From CALDTK01 sp965215115 (GTDB taxonomy: Bacteria; Bacteroidota; Bacteroidia; Chitinophagales; Saprospiraceae): a stretch of 64,000 nucleotides of DNA. The notes under the pieces are model-generated. The model searched no databases. It had not been told where the DNA came from and saw only the letters and a list, made by a program, of their open reading frames with translations. Position 1 is the stretch's first letter. The number at the start of each line of letters is the position of its first letter. The stretch spans positions 3,410,001 to 3,474,000 of the forward strand of contig OZ244050.1 in NCBI GenBank assembly GCA_965215115.1. The letters are read 5' to 3'. Below, piece after piece: positions 17,091 to 25,734 of the stretch. The position numbers and the translations under genes are program-made.

Positions 17091-20000
17091 ATGGCATTCT
17101 ACATCTCCCACAAGAAAAATCGGCAGGCCGACCAGGCCGGTTGGACCGAGGGCTCCGTACTCGACAGCAAGCGCATCGACGAGATCCTGAACCAGGATTC
17201 GGTGCGGGGCGAGCAGCCGATTCGCTCGATTCCGACGCCCTTTGCCCCGATGCACCTCACCAAGGAGGCCTTGCTGCGCTACGTCAAGGGCGACCGGAGC
17301 AGCTCCGTGAAGATGCTCATCTCGGGTGCGCTCGACGTCGGGGTACTGTTCTATACGCTCGGGGTGCGCAGCAAGTCCGAGTTGGACTGTGTCCGTTTCC
17401 CGTGGTCGGACCTCGACGCCTGGCGAAGCGACACGGGTGACATCCGGCGGCTCGCCAGCGCCATCGACCTCCACCACGATCAGGACCAGGCGCACTACGG
17501 TTTTGCGAAAGCAGACGGCATCTACCTGCTGCACGAGAAGAACGTCCCGGCGCGCGTGCTCGGCGGTACCTGCCCCGAGACGCTCTTCTTCGCCGCGGCC
17601 GGCAAACGCGCCTCGCAGACCTACCGCGCCCCCGGCGGCGACGTGCTCTTCGACGATAGTTACCAACTCATCCACGAGCGCTTCCCCGAGTTCCAACGCT
17701 GGATGTACTGCGTGTACGCCAACCTCCGCCAGCAGGCTGGGGGCGCTCAGACGGCCATGGCTCAGTACCTGTCCTACGCGCTGATCCACGACTTCGGTGG
17801 TGCGCAAAAGGCGAATATCGAGGGCTTGATCGCCGGGCCGGACGCGCTCCAGGCCTACAACAACGACTACGACCAGGCCACCACCACCGACGGGGAGCAG
17901 CACCGCATCCAGCTCTACGGCGGGCTCTACCTCCACCAGGCCGACCCGCACATCCGCAGCGTCGAATCGGACTTCCACATGATCCTGAGCCCGGGCAAGG
18001 CCGCGCTCGCGATCAATAAGCGCCCGCCGCTCGCGATTCCGCAGGTGCTGTCCGGCACGTACAAGCTCGTCGCGAGTGAGCCCTTCGACCAGGGCATCCA
18101 CCGTCCGCCCCTCAAGGACTCACGCGCAAACCTGAACGAGCGGACGCTGCCCGGGCTCGAGACGCATCAGTATCCCTACCTCACGGTGGACGACTTCCTG
18201 GAGTCCCACCTCATCAAGGTCCCTTACCCGATCGACAACGAGCGCTGGGTGAGTGTCCTGGCGTCCAGCGCCGACGGGGGAGGCAAGGATTACGATTTTC
18301 TGCTTCCGCTAAAACCTGCGTTCTTTAATTATTTCACGGTTGAGGACCTGATCAGCAACCAGGTCGGTACGCCGAAGTTTTCGCTCAAGGAGGGCGTGGG
18401 CTACACGACGTTCACGCTCGAGATCCCGCTGCGCAGTGGCGCCTCCGCCAAGTTCGCGCGGGAGTACTCGCTCACGTCCACGATGCCACCCGACGACGGC
18501 TCGCAGGGCGCGATTACGGCGATGACCTTCGGGCTGTCGATGTTCCCGGAGCACGTCGACGTGGAGCAGCCGACGCTCCAGCGCATCATGCTGGTGACGG
18601 CCGTGGGTTTCGGGCAGATGCACGTCGCCAAGGAACTGCAGGCTTACTACTCGGGTGGACCGAAGGCAACCACGTCTAGCCAGATGGAGCAGACGCCCTG
18701 GTCGGAGGGTAGTATCGGGATGACGATCTACGAGCCTCGCGAGGCCTTCGACCACTTCCGGGTCCAGGGGCAGAGTGGTCTGTTCTCTGGCATCGCCGTG
18801 CCGCGCAGGTTTAGGCGAGCAGGCACGGCGGGGTTTTCCTTCGCGGTGGACTTTGGGACGTCGAACACGCACGTCGAGGTGTCGCGCGCTGGCGGTAGCT
18901 CGGAGGCGCTGTCCTTCGCGGAGCCGCGGGGGATTACCGCGACTTTGCACCCCTTCAACTACCGCATGCTCGATGTTGACTTCGATGATGTCCGCGTGAG
19001 GGGTATTCTGCTAGGCAAGGAAGCCGTTGCCTATCAGCATATCCCGGAAGAGTTCTTCCCAACCGTAGTAGCGAAGGACAGGAACTCGCAGCGGTACCCT
19101 GTGCAGTTCCCGATCCGGACGGCGACCATCGAGACGAAGGACAGCGCCGCTGGGCAGCAAAGTCCCTCGCGCACGATCTGCATCCCGTGGAGCTACCAAC
19201 TGGTCCTCTACAATGAGGCCAACCACAGCACTCAAACCAACCTCAAGTGGCGAATGGACGGCAGCGACGCCGACCGCAATCGCGTCAAGGCCTTCATCGG
19301 GACCTTGTGTCTCGCCATGCGGGCGCACGTCCTCCAGCAAAGTGGCTCCCCGGCGAGCACGAAGCTGATTTGGTTCTACCCGACGAGCATGCCGACGAGC
19401 CACCGCGAGGATCTCACACGCATTTGGCAGGAAGAATTCCGTCGAACCTTCCCCGAGGTAGATCGTGAGCCAGTGCGGATCGCCGAGAGCGTCGCGCCCT
19501 ATTTCGAGTGGCTCGAGCGTGGCGCGCTCGCCGGCGACAGCGCCACGGTGTCGATCGACATTGGGGGCGGTACGGCCGACGTCGCGGTGTTCCGGCGGGA
19601 CAAGATTCAAGAGATCAAGTCTTACCAGTACGCGGGCAATGCCGTTTTTGGAAGTGGCCGCCAAAAGCTGCAGAGCAACGGCTTTTACCTGGCCTTCAAG
19701 GATGAGATCAGTAGAGTGCTCGAAAGCGCGTCGGACCCGGAATTGGTGCAGCTTAACCAAAAGCTCATCGCCGAGGGGCGGGCCGAGGAAGTCATCAACT
19801 TTTGGTTCTCGCTCGGGAACCACCCCAAGCTATCGAAGCAAGCATTCGATTTTGGCGCGCAATTGGCGCGACGCGGCAACATGAAAGTCCCGGTGATGGT
19901 CTACTTCGCGAGCCTCATCTACCGTACCGCCCACGACCTCGAAGCCTCGGACAAGGTAGATGGGATCGGATACCTAGCCTTTAGCGGGAATGGCTCCCGC

Positions 20001-20531
20001 ATGCTGCAGCTTTTGTCGTCGAGTAAGCCTATCCTTAGAGAATTCTTTAACGCAGCGTACAACGCCGCGCTCGAGGGTACCGGGTCTCGGCACAAATTCG
20101 AAGTCATGTTCGTGCTCGATAAGCCGAAGGAGATCACGGCTAAAGGTGGCCTTAGCTACCTCAAGGAGACCAACCACGCGGCCTTCGGCGAGGTCTCGAC
20201 GCGGGACATGCCGAGCAAGACCCTTCAAGACTTAGACGCGCCAGACTTTCAGGCGGAGGTGATGCAGGACTACCGGCACTTCCTAACGTTCATGGACCGG
20301 CTCACAGCGAGCTTCAACTTCGACGACCGCCTCGCCATCTCGAGCCAGGACCTCAGGCGGGGCCTCAGCGTACTACACGATATGCAACGCGTCGAGAACA
20401 GCTACGTCGCGCACGTCGAAGACCTGCGCAAGACGACTGCCGTCGACAAACCCATCGGCGAGGATCCGTTTTTCTTTCCCTTCAAGGTGCTCATCCCCGA
20501 TATCGCTCGGCAAATGGCGACGAAGTCATGA
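17091..20531 (+). CDS. Large actin/Hsp70-fold ATPase protein (SrfB-like?) of the operon
   Basis: The 1146-residue protein has three landmarks of the actin/Hsp70 ATPase fold: phosphate-1 Asp-Phe-Gly-Thr-Ser-Asn (587-592), phosphate-2 Asp-Ile-Gly-Gly-Gly-Thr-Ala-Asp (823-830) and an adenosine-type Ser-Gly-Asn-Gly-Ser (965-969). The ~580-residue N-terminal half has no motif I recognise. The arrangement recalls SrfB-type Hsp70-like proteins, but that identity is uncertain. No signal peptide is present, so it should be cytoplasmic. It starts 15 bp after the tubulin-like gene and its stop overlaps the next start (ATGA). Motif copies are at 17500 and 18302. A coupled tubulin-like and actin-like pair in one operon is unusual. 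Confidence 0.8.
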   Translation: MAFYISHKKNRQADQAGWTEGSVLDSKRIDEILNQDSVRGEQPIRSIPTPFAPMHLTKEALLRYVKGDRSSSVKMLISGALDVGVLFYTLGVRSKSELDCVRFPWSDLDAWRSDTGDIRRLASAIDLHHDQDQAHYGFAKADGIYLLHEKNVPARVLGGTCPETLFFAAAGKRASQTYRAPGGDVLFDDSYQLIHERFPEFQRWMYCVYANLRQQAGGAQTAMAQYLSYALIHDFGGAQKANIEGLIAGPDALQAYNNDYDQATTTDGEQHRIQLYGGLYLHQADPHIRSVESDFHMILSPGKAALAINKRPPLAIPQVLSGTYKLVASEPFDQGIHRPPLKDSRANLNERTLPGLETHQYPYLTVDDFLESHLIKVPYPIDNERWVSVLASSADGGGKDYDFLLPLKPAFFNYFTVEDLISNQVGTPKFSLKEGVGYTTFTLEIPLRSGASAKFAREYSLTSTMPPDDGSQGAITAMTFGLSMFPEHVDVEQPTLQRIMLVTAVGFGQMHVAKELQAYYSGGPKATTSSQMEQTPWSEGSIGMTIYEPREAFDHFRVQGQSGLFSGIAVPRRFRRAGTAGFSFAVDFGTSNTHVEVSRAGGSSEALSFAEPRGITATLHPFNYRMLDVDFDDVRVRGILLGKEAVAYQHIPEEFFPTVVAKDRNSQRYPVQFPIRTATIETKDSAAGQQSPSRTICIPWSYQLVLYNEANHSTQTNLKWRMDGSDADRNRVKAFIGTLCLAMRAHVLQQSGSPASTKLIWFYPTSMPTSHREDLTRIWQEEFRRTFPEVDREPVRIAESVAPYFEWLERGALAGDSATVSIDIGGGTADVAVFRRDKIQEIKSYQYAGNAVFGSGRQKLQSNGFYLAFKDEISRVLESASDPELVQLNQKLIAEGRAEEVINFWFSLGNHPKLSKQAFDFGAQLARRGNMKVPVMVYFASLIYRTAHDLEASDKVDGIGYLAFSGNGSRMLQLLSSSKPILREFFNAAYNAALEGTGSRHKFEVMFVLDKPKEITAKGGLSYLKETNHAAFGEVSTRDMPSKTLQDLDAPDFQAEVMQDYRHFLTFMDRLTASFNFDDRLAISSQDLRRGLSVLHDMQRVENSYVAHVEDLRKTTAVDKPIGEDPFFFPFKVLIPDIARQMATKS

Positions 20532-21220
20532 GCGGGCTCACGGGGTGGGTGCAGGGCAATGCGTCGGCGGTGCTCATTCTGCTGGCCCTTAGCGTGCTCG
20601 TCATTGGCGCGCAGATCGTGCTCTTGTTGCAGTCCAAGAAAACCGTTGGGAAACGAGATCGACAGATCGCCGAGCTTAGAGCTGAAGTAAATCAACTTCG
20701 GTTTGCCAAAACGCCGCCCTCGCAACAGCGAGTTTCGATTTCATCCGTGAACGATGGTTTTAGGCCACGGGCTACCCAAAGCAACGAGGACAATCTACCA
20801 CCTGCGGCCACGGTACAACAGCGCCCGCAAGCCATCGCGCGGCCAGAGGGTAAGCCCGCACCCGCGCCAAAGCCCGCACCTCCCCCCCGAGAAGTGCACA
20901 AGCCCCGCGTCGTCTACCTCGGTCGCGACGATATGTCGGGCAAATGGGACGAAGGCGCCATCTTCGAAGAGTGTGTCCCGAGGGCCCTATTTGTCGCCAG
21001 GCAAGTCGGCACTTCCACGCGCTTCACGTACGAACTCGTCGAGGACGATACCGTGCGGCGGCGCATCATCGCGCGGCCGGGCGACTTTACGTCCAAGGTG
21101 ATGTCGATCCGAATCACCGGCGATGGTCAGCACCTTGAGGTCGAGACGTCCGGAAAGCTGGAGGCGACAGGTCCGACGCAGTTCCGGGTCGTAGAGCCTC
21201 TGCGGGTCGTCCTTACGTAA
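20528..21220 (+). CDS. Single-pass membrane protein with coiled coil and proline-rich linker
   Basis: The 230-residue protein has one N-terminal membrane helix (about residues 13-35), a short heptad-like helix (about 40-58), a Pro/Ala/Lys-rich linker (about 90-122) and a C-terminal ~105-residue globular part of alternating strands. The topology fits a protein that spans the inner membrane and reaches across to a partner. No family recognised. Its ATG overlaps the stop of the actin-like gene by four bases, so the two are translationally coupled. A degenerate motif (GTTTTGGCAAACC, minus strand) lies near 20701. Confidence 0.7.
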   Translation: MSGLTGWVQGNASAVLILLALSVLVIGAQIVLLLQSKKTVGKRDRQIAELRAEVNQLRFAKTPPSQQRVSISSVNDGFRPRATQSNEDNLPPAATVQQRPQAIARPEGKPAPAPKPAPPPREVHKPRVVYLGRDDMSGKWDEGAIFEECVPRALFVARQVGTSTRFTYELVEDDTVRRRIIARPGDFTSKVMSIRITGDGQHLEVETSGKLEATGPTQFRVVEPLRVVLT

Positions 21221-21248
21221 TCCCGCCCACTAGATTCATCGTCAGCTT

Positions 21249-22841
21249 ATGTCGGAATCCTTTATCCTCATCGTCGTCATCGCGCTGCAGCTGGTCGCCA
21301 TGTTCATGGCCTTGCGGGATACGCGCAAGTTGGAGGAGTTGGTCCCCCCCCGGGCTCGGATACGGGTTGGGGGCATCGCTCCGCCCCCGATCCCGTCTGA
21401 GGGAGGCGACGGCACCTCCGAGGCAACTCAGCCTGAAGACGAAGGCGATGACGAGCAGATTCCCAGCATCATCGTCGAGAATCCTTCGGATGAGTTTCGA
21501 CAGATCGTTTTCGACCTCAACGATTACGCCCGCATCAACCGCGGCGCGGCGAGTGATTTTGCGCTCGTCAAAGACGTCGTCGATCGTCCGATAGACGCGG
21601 CGATCGGGAGGGCGGAGGCTTGGGTCTCGGTACCGCTATACCTCGGTCTGGCGGGAGCGCTCACCGGGATTATCGTAGGCGTGGAGGCGATGAGCGAGGG
21701 TGTTTTGGCGAAAGCCGCCACGACACCGACGGGCGGTGCACCCGACACCATGGCGCAGCTCACCGGCAACCTCGACGAGTTGCTAAACGCCGTTGCGTGG
21801 GCGATGGGCGCGAGCCTGGCCGGGGTAGTCTTTACGCTAATCCTTTCGGGGGTCACGGCTAGGGCAGTAAAGGCCGTGGACGGCCGACGCAATCAGTTCT
21901 TCACCTTTTACCAGACCCAATTCCTGCCGCGGATCACGAGGGACGTCAATTCCGTGCTGTCTACACTGAACGGCACGCTGGACAGATTCAACACGCAGTT
22001 CGGCGGCAACGTCACGGCGATGCAGGAGAGCTTTCGCCAAAACACGAAGGCGATCGAAGCGCAGGCGCGGACCCTGCAGGCGATGCGCGAGTTGAGCGTG
22101 GGCGGCGCGCTCGAGAAAACGATTGAACTCTACCGTGGCCTCGAACAGGCGGTCAAGAGCATCGAAGCCCTGCGGCCCCACATCGAGCGCTCGTCGGCGA
22201 TGATGAAGATGGTCGGGGACGCGAGCGAGAAGTTCGTCCAGTCGGCTGGTTCCGTAAGGCGACTCGACAAACTTACCGAGGACGTGGCGGACCTTGCCCG
22301 GGCCTCGGTCGAGATCCAGAACTTCGTCGGGCGCAACCTCGTCGACCTCAAGCAGGGCAACGACAGCGCCATCGGGATTGGGCAAAGGATCGTCGAAGAG
22401 TTCGAAAAGAATTTCGGAGAGTTCCAGTCGCAGCTCAAGACCTTGACCACCGAACTGCGCAACAACGTTGCTGTCATCCAGCGGGCCTCGGAGCTCGTCA
22501 AGGACGAGGCGGCCGCCAACCTGCAAGGTCTGCCGCAACAGCTCGACCACATGGTGCAGGACGCGTTCGACTCCAAAACTGTACGCGCCATAAAGGACAG
22601 CGCCAATCAAGCCGCCTCCGCCGCGAAGGCCGCCACTGAGGAGACCTCAAAGAATAGCGCCATACGTAGCGACATCTTCGAGGGTCTCGAAGTTCAGCGC
22701 AAGGCCGTGACGCGAACCATCGACCGCCTCGACGAGGTGGCCGAGCACATGGACGCCAGCACCCGCGCCATGCATCGGTTGCTCAACCCCGTGCCCTGGT
22801 ACAAGCGCGTCTTCTCCGGGAAGGGCCGCTACGATTCATAG
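21249..22841 (+). CDS. MotA/TolQ/ZorA-like proton-channel subunit with coiled-coil tail
   Basis: The 530-residue protein has one N-terminal membrane helix (about 3-23), an acidic cytoplasmic segment, then two adjacent helices (about 126-146 and 180-202), the arrangement of TolQ/ExbB and of ZorA. From about 215 to the end it is mostly helical with long heptad stretches, resembling the cytoplasmic tail of ZorA rather than the short MotA or ExbB tail. Such proteins form pentamers around a two-helix partner and use the proton or sodium gradient to rotate. The downstream OmpA gene, 5 bp away, is the obvious partner. Motif copies at 21702 and 22030. Confidence 0.75.
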   Translation: MSESFILIVVIALQLVAMFMALRDTRKLEELVPPRARIRVGGIAPPPIPSEGGDGTSEATQPEDEGDDEQIPSIIVENPSDEFRQIVFDLNDYARINRGAASDFALVKDVVDRPIDAAIGRAEAWVSVPLYLGLAGALTGIIVGVEAMSEGVLAKAATTPTGGAPDTMAQLTGNLDELLNAVAWAMGASLAGVVFTLILSGVTARAVKAVDGRRNQFFTFYQTQFLPRITRDVNSVLSTLNGTLDRFNTQFGGNVTAMQESFRQNTKAIEAQARTLQAMRELSVGGALEKTIELYRGLEQAVKSIEALRPHIERSSAMMKMVGDASEKFVQSAGSVRRLDKLTEDVADLARASVEIQNFVGRNLVDLKQGNDSAIGIGQRIVEEFEKNFGEFQSQLKTLTTELRNNVAVIQRASELVKDEAAANLQGLPQQLDHMVQDAFDSKTVRAIKDSANQAASAAKAATEETSKNSAIRSDIFEGLEVQRKAVTRTIDRLDEVAEHMDASTRAMHRLLNPVPWYKRVFSGKGRYDS

Positions 22842-22846
22842 CACCT

Positions 22847-23494
22847 ATGGCACGCCAACCCAACAAATTCGCGAGTTCTTTCTGGGTCGGGTACTCCGAC
22901 CTGATGACGAGCCTGTTCTTCGTCTTCCTGGTGCTGGCGACGACGCTGGCGCTGGCCTTCCGGGCGCAGGCGCAGGAGGGGGAAGCCGCGAAGAGGGAGC
23001 TCGAGCGCATCCGCGCCATCGCGGATGTCGCGAGTCGTCTTTCGCAGGAGCAGTTCATTTATAACTCGAACTGCGATAGGTTCGAGCTCAAGTACGAATT
23101 CGAATTCGACGCTAATAGTCCCGTCATTCGTGATGAGTTCAAGCCAAAACTGCTCGAGGCCGGGCGCGCCATCGAGAGATTTCTGCAAACCAGCCGCGGC
23201 ACCGAGGTCCGCTTCAAGATAATTGTCGAAGGTCGCGCCGCTAGGTTCATCCAGGGCGGGGACCGCAACAACGATTCCGGTCGTTTCGTCAAAGAACTCT
23301 CCTACCGCCGTGCCCTCGCGCTTTGGGATCTCTGGAAGGCAGAGGGTATCCAACTCAACACTGAAATTTCTGAGTTCTTCATCTCTGGTTCCGGATTCGA
23401 GGGCGAGTGCCGCTACCCTTTCACGCGAGAGGAGGAGGGGAAGAACAAGCGGATCATCGTGCAGATCATCCCGTTCTTGTCGCAAGGCGGGTAG
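22847..23494 (+). CDS. MotB/ZorB-like OmpA-domain stator protein
   Basis: The 215-residue protein has a single membrane helix right after the start, containing Tyr-Ser-Asp-Leu-Met-Thr-Ser-Leu-Phe-Phe. Asp18 lies where MotB and ZorB carry the ion-binding aspartate. A helical linker leads to an OmpA-like peptidoglycan-binding domain (Ile-Val-Glu-Gly, Leu-Ser-Tyr-Arg-Arg-Ala, Ile-Ser-Gly-Ser-Gly, and Asn-Lys-Arg-Ile near the end). It is the last gene of the operon, 5 bp behind the MotA-like gene, together making a complete two-subunit motor. Downstream lies a ~98-nt paired element. Confidence 0.85.
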   Translation: MARQPNKFASSFWVGYSDLMTSLFFVFLVLATTLALAFRAQAQEGEAAKRELERIRAIADVASRLSQEQFIYNSNCDRFELKYEFEFDANSPVIRDEFKPKLLEAGRAIERFLQTSRGTEVRFKIIVEGRAARFIQGGDRNNDSGRFVKELSYRRALALWDLWKAEGIQLNTEISEFFISGSGFEGECRYPFTREEEGKNKRIIVQIIPFLSQGG

Positions 23495-23552
23495 CTGATT
23501 CGGAGACACCTCCCCCCCCGGCCATATCCCGCCGTACGCGGCAGCCCAAGTA

Positions 23553-23650
23553 GGCGCTAGGGCGGTCGTTGGACGGGCGGGCGGCTCCGTGAGTCCAGCT
23601 ACAGCGAAAGTCCAAAAAGCCGCCCGCCGGTTCAATGGCCCCCTAGCGCT
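23553..23650. repeat. Paired intergenic element, copy A
   Basis: This ~98-nt imperfect palindrome lies between two convergent genes (OmpA-like and purF). Outer arms are GGCGCTAGGGC and GGCCCCCTAGCGC; inner arms are GTTGGACGGGCGGGC and GCCCGCCGGTTCAAT. A conserved AAAGTCC (23607-23613) in the central part could pair with GGAC of the left arm. The same design recurs at 30162-30256. It has no T-run, so it is not a plain intrinsic terminator. It might be a structured RNA, a bidirectional 3'-end element or a REP-like repeat. Confidence 0.7.
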
Positions 23651-23713
23651 GCCCCAGAGCCACCCAAGCACAGCACACCCCCCCAGCAGCCCTTCAACCC
23701 TTCAACACTCGTA

Positions 23714-25642
23714 CTAAGCATACGCCCGCACGTTCCGCTTCTCCACGTAATTCACGAAGGCCTGATTCGCCACCCGCATCCCCCCGGGCGTCGGGTAGTC
23801 CCCGGTGAAGTACCAGTCCCCGTCATTGTCGGGGCCCGTAGCCTCCCGAAGGCCCTCCACCGTCTGGTAGATCACCTCGATCTCGATGTCGATCCCGGTG
23901 GGCGTGATGATGTCCGCGATCTTCGCCGACAACTGCTCGTACGTAAACTCGTTGTAGAGCTCCTGCACGTAGTTCACCGGCATCAGCTCCGGGGTCGCCC
24001 CGAGCTTCGAAGCCTTGACCGTCTCCCGCAGCGACTTCTTGCAGAGCTTATAGGTCCGGTCGATCAAGTCTTCCTTGTTGGTCTCACGCAGGAGGGTAAT
24101 TAGCGCCTGGAAGGCCACGAACTCCCCCATCTTCGACATGTCGATCCCGTAGCAGTCCGGGTAGCGAATCTGCGGCGCGCTCGACACCACCACGATCTTC
24201 TTCGGCCGCAGACGCGCCACGGCCGCGATGATCGACTCGCGCAGGGTCGTCCCGCGCACGATCGAATCATCCAGCAGCACCACCGTATCCTTTTCGTTCG
24301 CGACGATGCCGTAGGTCGTATCGTACACGTGGCTCACCATCTCCCCGCGGCTCGCGTCGTCGGCGATGAAGGTGCGCAGCTTCTCGTCCTTCACGACGAG
24401 CTTCTCGACGCGCACCGTCTGCTTCATCAACTTCTCGAGCTTGTCGCGCTTCATGAGCTTCTTCTCCGACAGGATGCGCTCGAGCTTCATCTCGTTGAGG
24501 CGCTCGTTGAGCCCCTCGACCATGCCGTTGAAAGCCGTCTCGGCCGTGTTGGGCACGTAGCTGAACACGGTGTGCTTCAGGTCGCTCTTGATGGCCGCCA
24601 GGACCTGGTCCACGAGCTTAAACCCGAGCTCCTTGCGCTCGCGGTAGATCTGCCAGTCCGTGCCGCGCGAGAAGTAAATGCGCTCGAAGGAGCACCCGCG
24701 GCGCTCACCCGGCTCCGTGAACTTCTGCTCCGACCACTCGCCGCTCGCCTTGATGATGAGCGCGTGTCCCGGGCGCAGCTCCTGGATCGTGCTGCGGTGC
24801 ACCCCGAGCGCCGTCTGCAACGCCGGCCGCTCCGAGGCCATCGCGACGATCTCTTCGTCGGCGTAGAAGTACGCCGGCCGGATGCCGTTCGGGTCGCGCA
24901 TGATGAACGCGTCCCCGTGTCCGATCAAACCGCCCATCACGTAGCCGCCGTCCCACTTCTTCGCCGCCCGACTCAGCACGCGCTGGATGTCCACGCTGTC
25001 GAAAATCTTTTGGTTGATCTCGTCGTGCGAGGTCGACTCGTCGCGGTAGTAGGAGTGGAGCCGCGAGATCTCGTCGTCGAGGAAGTGCCCAATCTTCTCC
25101 AGCACCGTCACGGTGTCCGACTTCTCCTTCGGGTACTGCCCGAGCTCGACGAGTTGCTGGAAGAGCTCCTCGACGTTGGTGAGGTTGAAGTTGCCCGCCA
25201 GCACGAGGTTGCGCGAGATCCAGTTGTTCTGCCGCAGGAAGGGGTGGCACGCCTCGATCGAGTTGCGGCCGTGCGTCCCGTAGCGCAGGTGCCCCATCAT
25301 CAGCTCCCCGAGGTAGGGGTAGTTGTTCTTCAGGCCGCGGATGTCGAGCCGCTCCTCGGCGGTGATGTCCTTGAACGTCCCGAACACCTCGTCGAAGAGG
25401 TGGCGCAGGGGCTGGTTGTTGTTCGAGCGCTTGCGCGAGATGTAGCGCACCCCCGGCTCGGCGTTCAGCTTGATGGTCGCGATCCCGGCGCCGTCCTGCC
25501 CGCGGTTGCGCATCTTCTGCATCAGGAGGTGCAGCTTGTTGAGCCCGTAGAAGGGGGTCCCGTACTTGTCGGCGTAGTGGTCGAGGGGCTTCAGGAGGCG
25601 CACCACGGCCAGGCCGCATTCGTGTTTGATGGAGTCACTCAT
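23714..25642 (-). CDS. purF: Amidophosphoribosyltransferase (PurF family)
   Basis: The 642-residue protein starts at ATG 25642, followed by a short propeptide and catalytic Cys9 (Lys-His-Glu-Cys-Gly) of the class II glutamine amidotransferase domain. The C-terminal half contains the PRPP-binding motif Leu-Leu-Asp-Asp-Ser-Ile-Val-Arg-Gly-Thr-Thr, with Asp458 and Asp459. It catalyses the first committed step of purine synthesis in the cytoplasm. It is longer than the ~500-residue Escherichia coli enzyme; long forms with an insertion occur in Bacteroidota. No mini-hairpin motif is found in its 1.9 kb. A TACCTTTG box lies 40-50 bp upstream on the minus strand. Confidence 0.9.
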   Translation of the reverse strand: MSDSIKHECGLAVVRLLKPLDHYADKYGTPFYGLNKLHLLMQKMRNRGQDGAGIATIKLNAEPGVRYISRKRSNNNQPLRHLFDEVFGTFKDITAEERLDIRGLKNNYPYLGELMMGHLRYGTHGRNSIEACHPFLRQNNWISRNLVLAGNFNLTNVEELFQQLVELGQYPKEKSDTVTVLEKIGHFLDDEISRLHSYYRDESTSHDEINQKIFDSVDIQRVLSRAAKKWDGGYVMGGLIGHGDAFIMRDPNGIRPAYFYADEEIVAMASERPALQTALGVHRSTIQELRPGHALIIKASGEWSEQKFTEPGERRGCSFERIYFSRGTDWQIYRERKELGFKLVDQVLAAIKSDLKHTVFSYVPNTAETAFNGMVEGLNERLNEMKLERILSEKKLMKRDKLEKLMKQTVRVEKLVVKDEKLRTFIADDASRGEMVSHVYDTTYGIVANEKDTVVLLDDSIVRGTTLRESIIAAVARLRPKKIVVVSSAPQIRYPDCYGIDMSKMGEFVAFQALITLLRETNKEDLIDRTYKLCKKSLRETVKASKLGATPELMPVNYVQELYNEFTYEQLSAKIADIITPTGIDIEIEVIYQTVEGLREATGPDNDGDWYFTGDYPTPGGMRVANQAFVNYVEKRNVRAYA

Positions 25643-25734
25643 AGCAGGGCGGGCTTGGCGGACGAGGGGGGAGAGCGGAGGCCCACCAAAGGTAGGCGCT
25701 CTATTCATCAACGGCGGCCCCGGGGTGGGGTTGC

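Noticed and set aside
13604..23494. Reading the operon as a gliding/T9SS motor (GldLM) or as a plain Tol-Pal system
   Set aside because: GldL/GldM-like and TolB/Pal-like genes are absent, the OmpA protein is fused to a MotB-type helix, and tubulin- and actin-like NTPases are not parts of those systems.
23553..23650. Integron attC site in the paired elements (GTTGGAC and GTTCAAC look like GTTRRRY and RYYYAAC cores)
   Set aside because: The order is inside-out (GTTRRRY left, RYYYAAC right) compared with a real attC, no integrase is near, and the elements lie between housekeeping genes without cassettes.
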